This document shows, piece by piece, positions 6,801 through 8,146 of a stretch of 8,146 bases of DNA. Made by a program: the position numbers and the translations under genes. The notes under the pieces were generated by a model. It was not told the origin of the DNA, made no database searches, and saw nothing but the letters and a program-made list of their open reading frames with translations. Within the stretch, counting starts at the first letter, position 1. The number at the start of each line of letters is the position of its first letter. This DNA is from Bacillota bacterium (lineage in GTDB: Bacteria > Bacillota > Clostridia > Peptostreptococcales > Anaerovoracaceae): contig JAFRLD010000158.1 in NCBI GenBank assembly GCA_017431395.1, positions 1 to 8,146 of the forward strand. The letters run 5' to 3'.

Positions 6801-8146
6801 CTGCCCTCCAAATCAGCGACAGCAAACTCCTTATTCTCTGTCAGCCGGGTCCCTTCGCCGCCGATGGTCAGGAGACTGTCTCCCAGCGCGTCATACGGCG
6901 CCGCGGTGTGAGCGTATTTGTCAGGCTCCAGGTCGATCACGACTTCCGTGACGTTGTCCAGCTTGCCCACAGGGCTCTCTGCTTCCTTCGAGCTTCTCGG
7001 GAAGATGATCTGCAGCGGGCCGCCGTTGTTCTGCACGGTATACTTCGTTGCTTCGCTCGCTTCTCCGCTGACGACCGACAGGTCGCCCTCTCCCACATAT
7101 CCCGCAGAGGACTTTTCGGCCACCAGCGGGTATCCGTTCTTCGCATAAGCGATGATCGGGGACAGACCGGAGAGCTTTGTTTCGGCATTGTATCCGTCAT
7201 TCAGATCCAGTACGTCTTCCAGAGGCAGGATGAGTTCCTTCTCACCGGAGCGGAAGGTGATCGTTCCCTGTGAACCCTGCAGTTTGACCACATCGCGCAG
7301 GAAGTAGTTCAGGTTCACGCCCTCATAAAGATCGCTGTAGACGTTTCCGTTCTTGGCGACTTCATAGAAGGCCTTGACCTTCGCTTCCTTAAGCTGGGTC
7401 TGGGTGAGCGAGCCTCCATAAATGAGCTTTTCCAGATCTTCTATGGTGTAGGCCTTCTCATTGGTCTTCGTCCCGTTGTTGATCGTCACCTTCAGCTCAT
7501 TGTCCTTCAGGGCGGTGTAGTCCGCGCCCGACTGATAGGTGTGTGTGCTGTAGTGGTATTTGTCTTCGCCAACGACGATCTTATCCAGGAGCTTGGCCTG
7601 GTTGGAGCCGTTCGCATGGTTATAGTTCATCTTGCCTGAGATGATGCGCAGCGGGCCGCCGTCGTTGGACAGGCCGCTCAGGTATCCCTTCAGATCCTTG
7701 TGGATGACATACGGATATTGGTTCACACCGTAAGCCACCAGGACCGGATATCCTACGCTGAGCTTGTCACCGGTAGTCACATCGTCGCCCGTCCGGATAT
7801 TCTCGTTCGGAACATACGTGCCATCGTTATTATCATTGGCGTTTTTCTCGTAGAATCCGAAGCTGTCCGGATCGGCCACCTGCTTCAGGGAGAAAACATC
7901 GAATGCGCCGTAATTATCGGTCGACCGGAAGGTCACTTTCGTATCCGCATCGGATGCCTTCGCCGGATCCACGCCCGCGTGCAAAAGCAGGCTCCACAGC
8001 TTCACTCCCTCATATTCATTGACATACCAGTAGCTGGAGTTGGCCAGGCTGTATTCGTCCCGCCAGCCGTAACCGTTGTCCTTCACTTTGCCGTCGGTAT
8101 CATATTCCACCAGTTTCTCCAGGTCTTCGACCTTGAAGTTGACCTC
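3893..8146 (-). CDS. Large surface protein: SUOX-like repeats, beta-propeller, basic Fn3 tail (partial, N-terminus beyond the window)
   Basis: The frame is open to the right edge (8146) and ends at TAA 3895-3893, giving 1417 visible codons. The first possible internal start, a GTG at 8110, lies inside a domain (preceded by FKVEDLEKL), so the true start and signal peptide are beyond the window. Residues below are counted from that GTG. Five SUOX-like units lie at about 1-182, 183-396, 397-588, 589-768 and 777-936. The first four end with a shared N-x-GGP-[LF]-[RQK] strand (149-155, 361-367, 554-560, 740-746). A seven-repeat propeller follows (940-1300), then a lysine-rich Fn3-like domain (1310-1405). 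No LPXTG motif, transmembrane anchor or SLH domain is visible, so attachment may be by the basic tail. A hairpin terminator lies 34 nt after the stop, and the next gene has its own promoter, so this gene is probably a separate transcription unit. Enzymatic function is unlikely; an extracellular binding or structural role is inferred. Confidence 0.93.
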   Translation of the reverse strand, partial: EVNFKVEDLEKLVEYDTDGKVKDNGYGWRDEYSLANSSYWYVNEYEGVKLWSLLLHAGVDPAKASDADTKVTFRSTDNYGAFDVFSLKQVADPDSFGFYEKNANDNNDGTYVPNENIRTGDDVTTGDKLSVGYPVLVAYGVNQYPYVIHKDLKGYLSGLSNDGGPLRIISGKMNYNHANGSNQAKLLDKIVVGEDKYHYSTHTYQSGADYTALKDNELKVTINNGTKTNEKAYTIEDLEKLIYGGSLTQTQLKEAKVKAFYEVAKNGNVYSDLYEGVNLNYFLRDVVKLQGSQGTITFRSGEKELILPLEDVLDLNDGYNAETKLSGLSPIIAYAKNGYPLVAEKSSAGYVGEGDLSVVSGEASEATKYTVQNNGGPLQIIFPRSSKEAESPVGKLDNVTEVVIDLEPDKYAHTAAPYDALGDSLLTIGGEGTRLTENKEFAVADLEGRQSIITTKDYSIRNDSGNVSQLRYRGLSLYQLLRSTDVGLKTNADKVLVYCSDDPEKAYEFSLSDIMKNDYVNTVTGAKDLPVMLAFGSAPAGGEDAKAGLPLVKEKTDEGYVAEYGNSGGPLKLVVGQKSAEDVNSKLVLKDVVRIEVTAGEQKSWNHSSLEVFKTYLDNTLELKVIDKDGKELAKKTRTVAELEAMTSLIDQQEIYAVKSNVWEGLNFWQLLQQEFKDVAGIKDPITITVKAKDGYSVDAVEKAGLDGLKNGVKDGDKYVPILLAYAVDGLPLSSGGKNDTPGVGYDSTVDNKGGPFRLMVHNAQGACIMEVVSVTIKVGDGGGSDPVEKADFTITGIDGGAVNIEDLKKLPINEKEYTYKGGPVVNPEKGTTEKARGVYLADVLASMGVTDEEAVFSIDAGGYEGEGTYLNISLQEAMDQNYMIAFEVYNEKSGAWESFEDTSKDDATLKSKVRIYRDYTENHPEADQTKWYNKCTAITGITIKVPKRTVFKAYEGTSQPGELPLAGIRCTVMDKDGNLWIGTYGGGASFLAKDSDKFVTYNTASDPALETAFVSALYPDANGGVWMTQNASYSDPTANRGVVYLKDGKLTSYRAPDTVPDDYVQEVKVDAQGNVWFGSAKGLTKYDPKQDKWQTWGEEAGFPAASIDNIELDGNGGIWCGFYPNTNADGSYTGGFAYFKDGKVVKSYQYTAEKDSKTPNYRLGDVWVRDIAVDKNGAAWVVASGSTSGMANVGGTVWYVSKPGAEAKKYTGYDLIGKDLLDGADNSELRMVTVDPDGGLWFSSSADGIFYVKDPVIKDGKLAVTEQFASTTKSWPKSPSYDNVYSLDFHGNTLYAGSSAGLAVHEFAFAGPVKPVVNPLKNKKPVLRTIKPGKKKATLRWKKVKGAKGYVIYRATKKNGHYKRIKTIKNGKTTKFTNKKLKKGKRYYYKIKAYTKIKGKPYYSKFSKVRKVRIRR
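3896..4183 (-). other. Basic Fn3-like C-terminal domain
   Basis: Residues 1310-1405 follow the Fn3 pattern: ATLRWKKVKGAKGYVIYRAT, then KFTNKKLKKGKRYYYKIKAY, then a final strand KVRKVRIRR. Residues 1311-1405 contain 30 Lys and 9 Arg and no Asp or Glu. Lys-rich Fn3-like tails ending secreted clostridial proteins are familiar. A role in sticking to anionic wall polymers is inferred, not shown. Confidence 0.8.
4211..5293 (-). other. Seven-repeat beta-propeller (Reg_prop type)
   Basis: Residues 940-1300 contain seven repeats of the form hydrophobic-D-x-x-G-x-x-W-hydrophobic-G/S. They are VMDKDGNLWIGT (961), LYPDANGGVWMT (1006), VKVDAQGNVWFGS (1056), IELDGNGGIWCG (1099), IAVDKNGAAWVV (1160), VTVDPDGGLWFSS (1221) and LDFHGNTLYAGS (1276). 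Spacing of 43-61 residues and the count of seven fit a closed seven-bladed propeller. The motif matches the two-component-regulator propeller family (Reg_prop), known as a periplasmic sensor in hybrid kinases of Bacteroidetes. Here it sits in a secreted protein with no kinase. NHL or streptogramin-lyase-like propellers are an alternative label for the same fold. Confidence 0.8.
5303..5782 (-). other. Fifth, divergent SUOX-like domain
   Basis: Residues 777-936 begin with FTITGIDGGAVNIEDLKKLP, the same strand-then-helix entry as the other units. They continue with ARGVYLADVLASMGVTDEE (825-842), a leucine helix, and ISLQEAMDQNYMIAFEV (861-877), which matches the hydrophobic strand of the other units. 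This unit lacks the N-x-GGP motif and ends in CTAITGITIKVP, which resembles the closing strand. A short glycine-rich hinge (GDGGGSDP, 768-775) separates it from unit 4. It is the least certain of the five assignments. Confidence 0.5.
5803..8146 (-). other. Four tandem SUOX-fold-like domains (units 1-4 of the large protein)
   Basis: Each unit repeats the same order of elements: a helix motif (VEDLEKLV, IEDLEKLI, VADLEGRQ, VAELEAMT), then an aromatic-G-[VL] turn and a leucine helix (YEGVKLWSLL, YEGVNLNYFL, YRGLSLYQLL, WEGLNFWQLL). Next comes a strand followed by a hydrophobic pair and Y/F (VLVAYG, IIAYAKNGYPLV, MLAFGS, LLAYAVDGLPL), then N-x-GGP and a closing strand (KIVV, EVVIDL, VRIEVT, VSVTIKV). 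This order is that of the Oxidored_molyb (SUOX) fold. The position just before the Y-E-G turn, where sulfite oxidases carry the Mo-ligating Cys, holds no Cys in any unit; the only Cys of units 1-3 (485, in unit 3) is in a later strand. The copies are strongly diverged at protein level, so this is an old duplication. Confidence 0.7.

Noticed and set aside
5303..8146. A catalytic molybdopterin oxidoreductase
   Set aside because: Fold resemblance only: the Mo-ligand Cys is not seen in any unit, and the serial repeat arrangement with a propeller and Fn3 tail is not that of a known Mo enzyme.

Overview
The window suggests a Gram-positive anaerobe of the class Clostridia with a rather G+C-rich genome. 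The reasons are a lipoprotein-type solute-binding protein, large secreted proteins, and a very lysine-rich fibronectin-III-like C-terminus of a kind common in clostridial surface proteins. This assignment is an inference from protein style; no taxonomic marker is present. All four supported transporter and secreted-protein genes, plus the partial fifth, lie on the minus strand, so transcription runs from the right end to the left end.

Right half (8146 to 3893): one very large secreted or surface protein, open at its N-terminus (it enters from beyond the window). It has five consecutive, diverged copies of a domain resembling the sulfite-oxidase / molybdopterin-oxidoreductase (SUOX) fold. These are followed by a seven-repeat beta-propeller of the two-component-regulator 'Reg_prop' type and a strongly basic Fn3-like tail. 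A 15-bp-stem hairpin (3825-3859) follows its stop codon.

Left half (3796 to 1): a good sigma-70/A-type promoter (TTGAAA, 17 nt, TATAAT) and two overlapping inverted repeats precede a compact operon. Its order is FecCD/BtuC-type permease, ATPase, lipoprotein solute-binding protein, then a second secreted protein with the same SUOX-like fold as the large protein. The spacings are a 28-nt gap, a 13-nt overlap and a 2-nt gap. The last gene runs off the left edge; about 240 residues are visible.

Taken together, a type II (iron-siderophore/haem/cobalamin/molybdate class) ABC importer sits between two secreted proteins built from SUOX-like domains that appear to lack the molybdenum-ligating cysteine. 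The working idea is that these domains are non-catalytic surface ligand-binding modules serving the importer. The ligand cannot be read from the sequence. The spacer ahead of the operon is too short for a cobalamin or Moco riboswitch, so control is more likely by a repressor at the inverted repeats.

No tRNA, rRNA, CRISPR array, insertion sequence or integration signature was seen.
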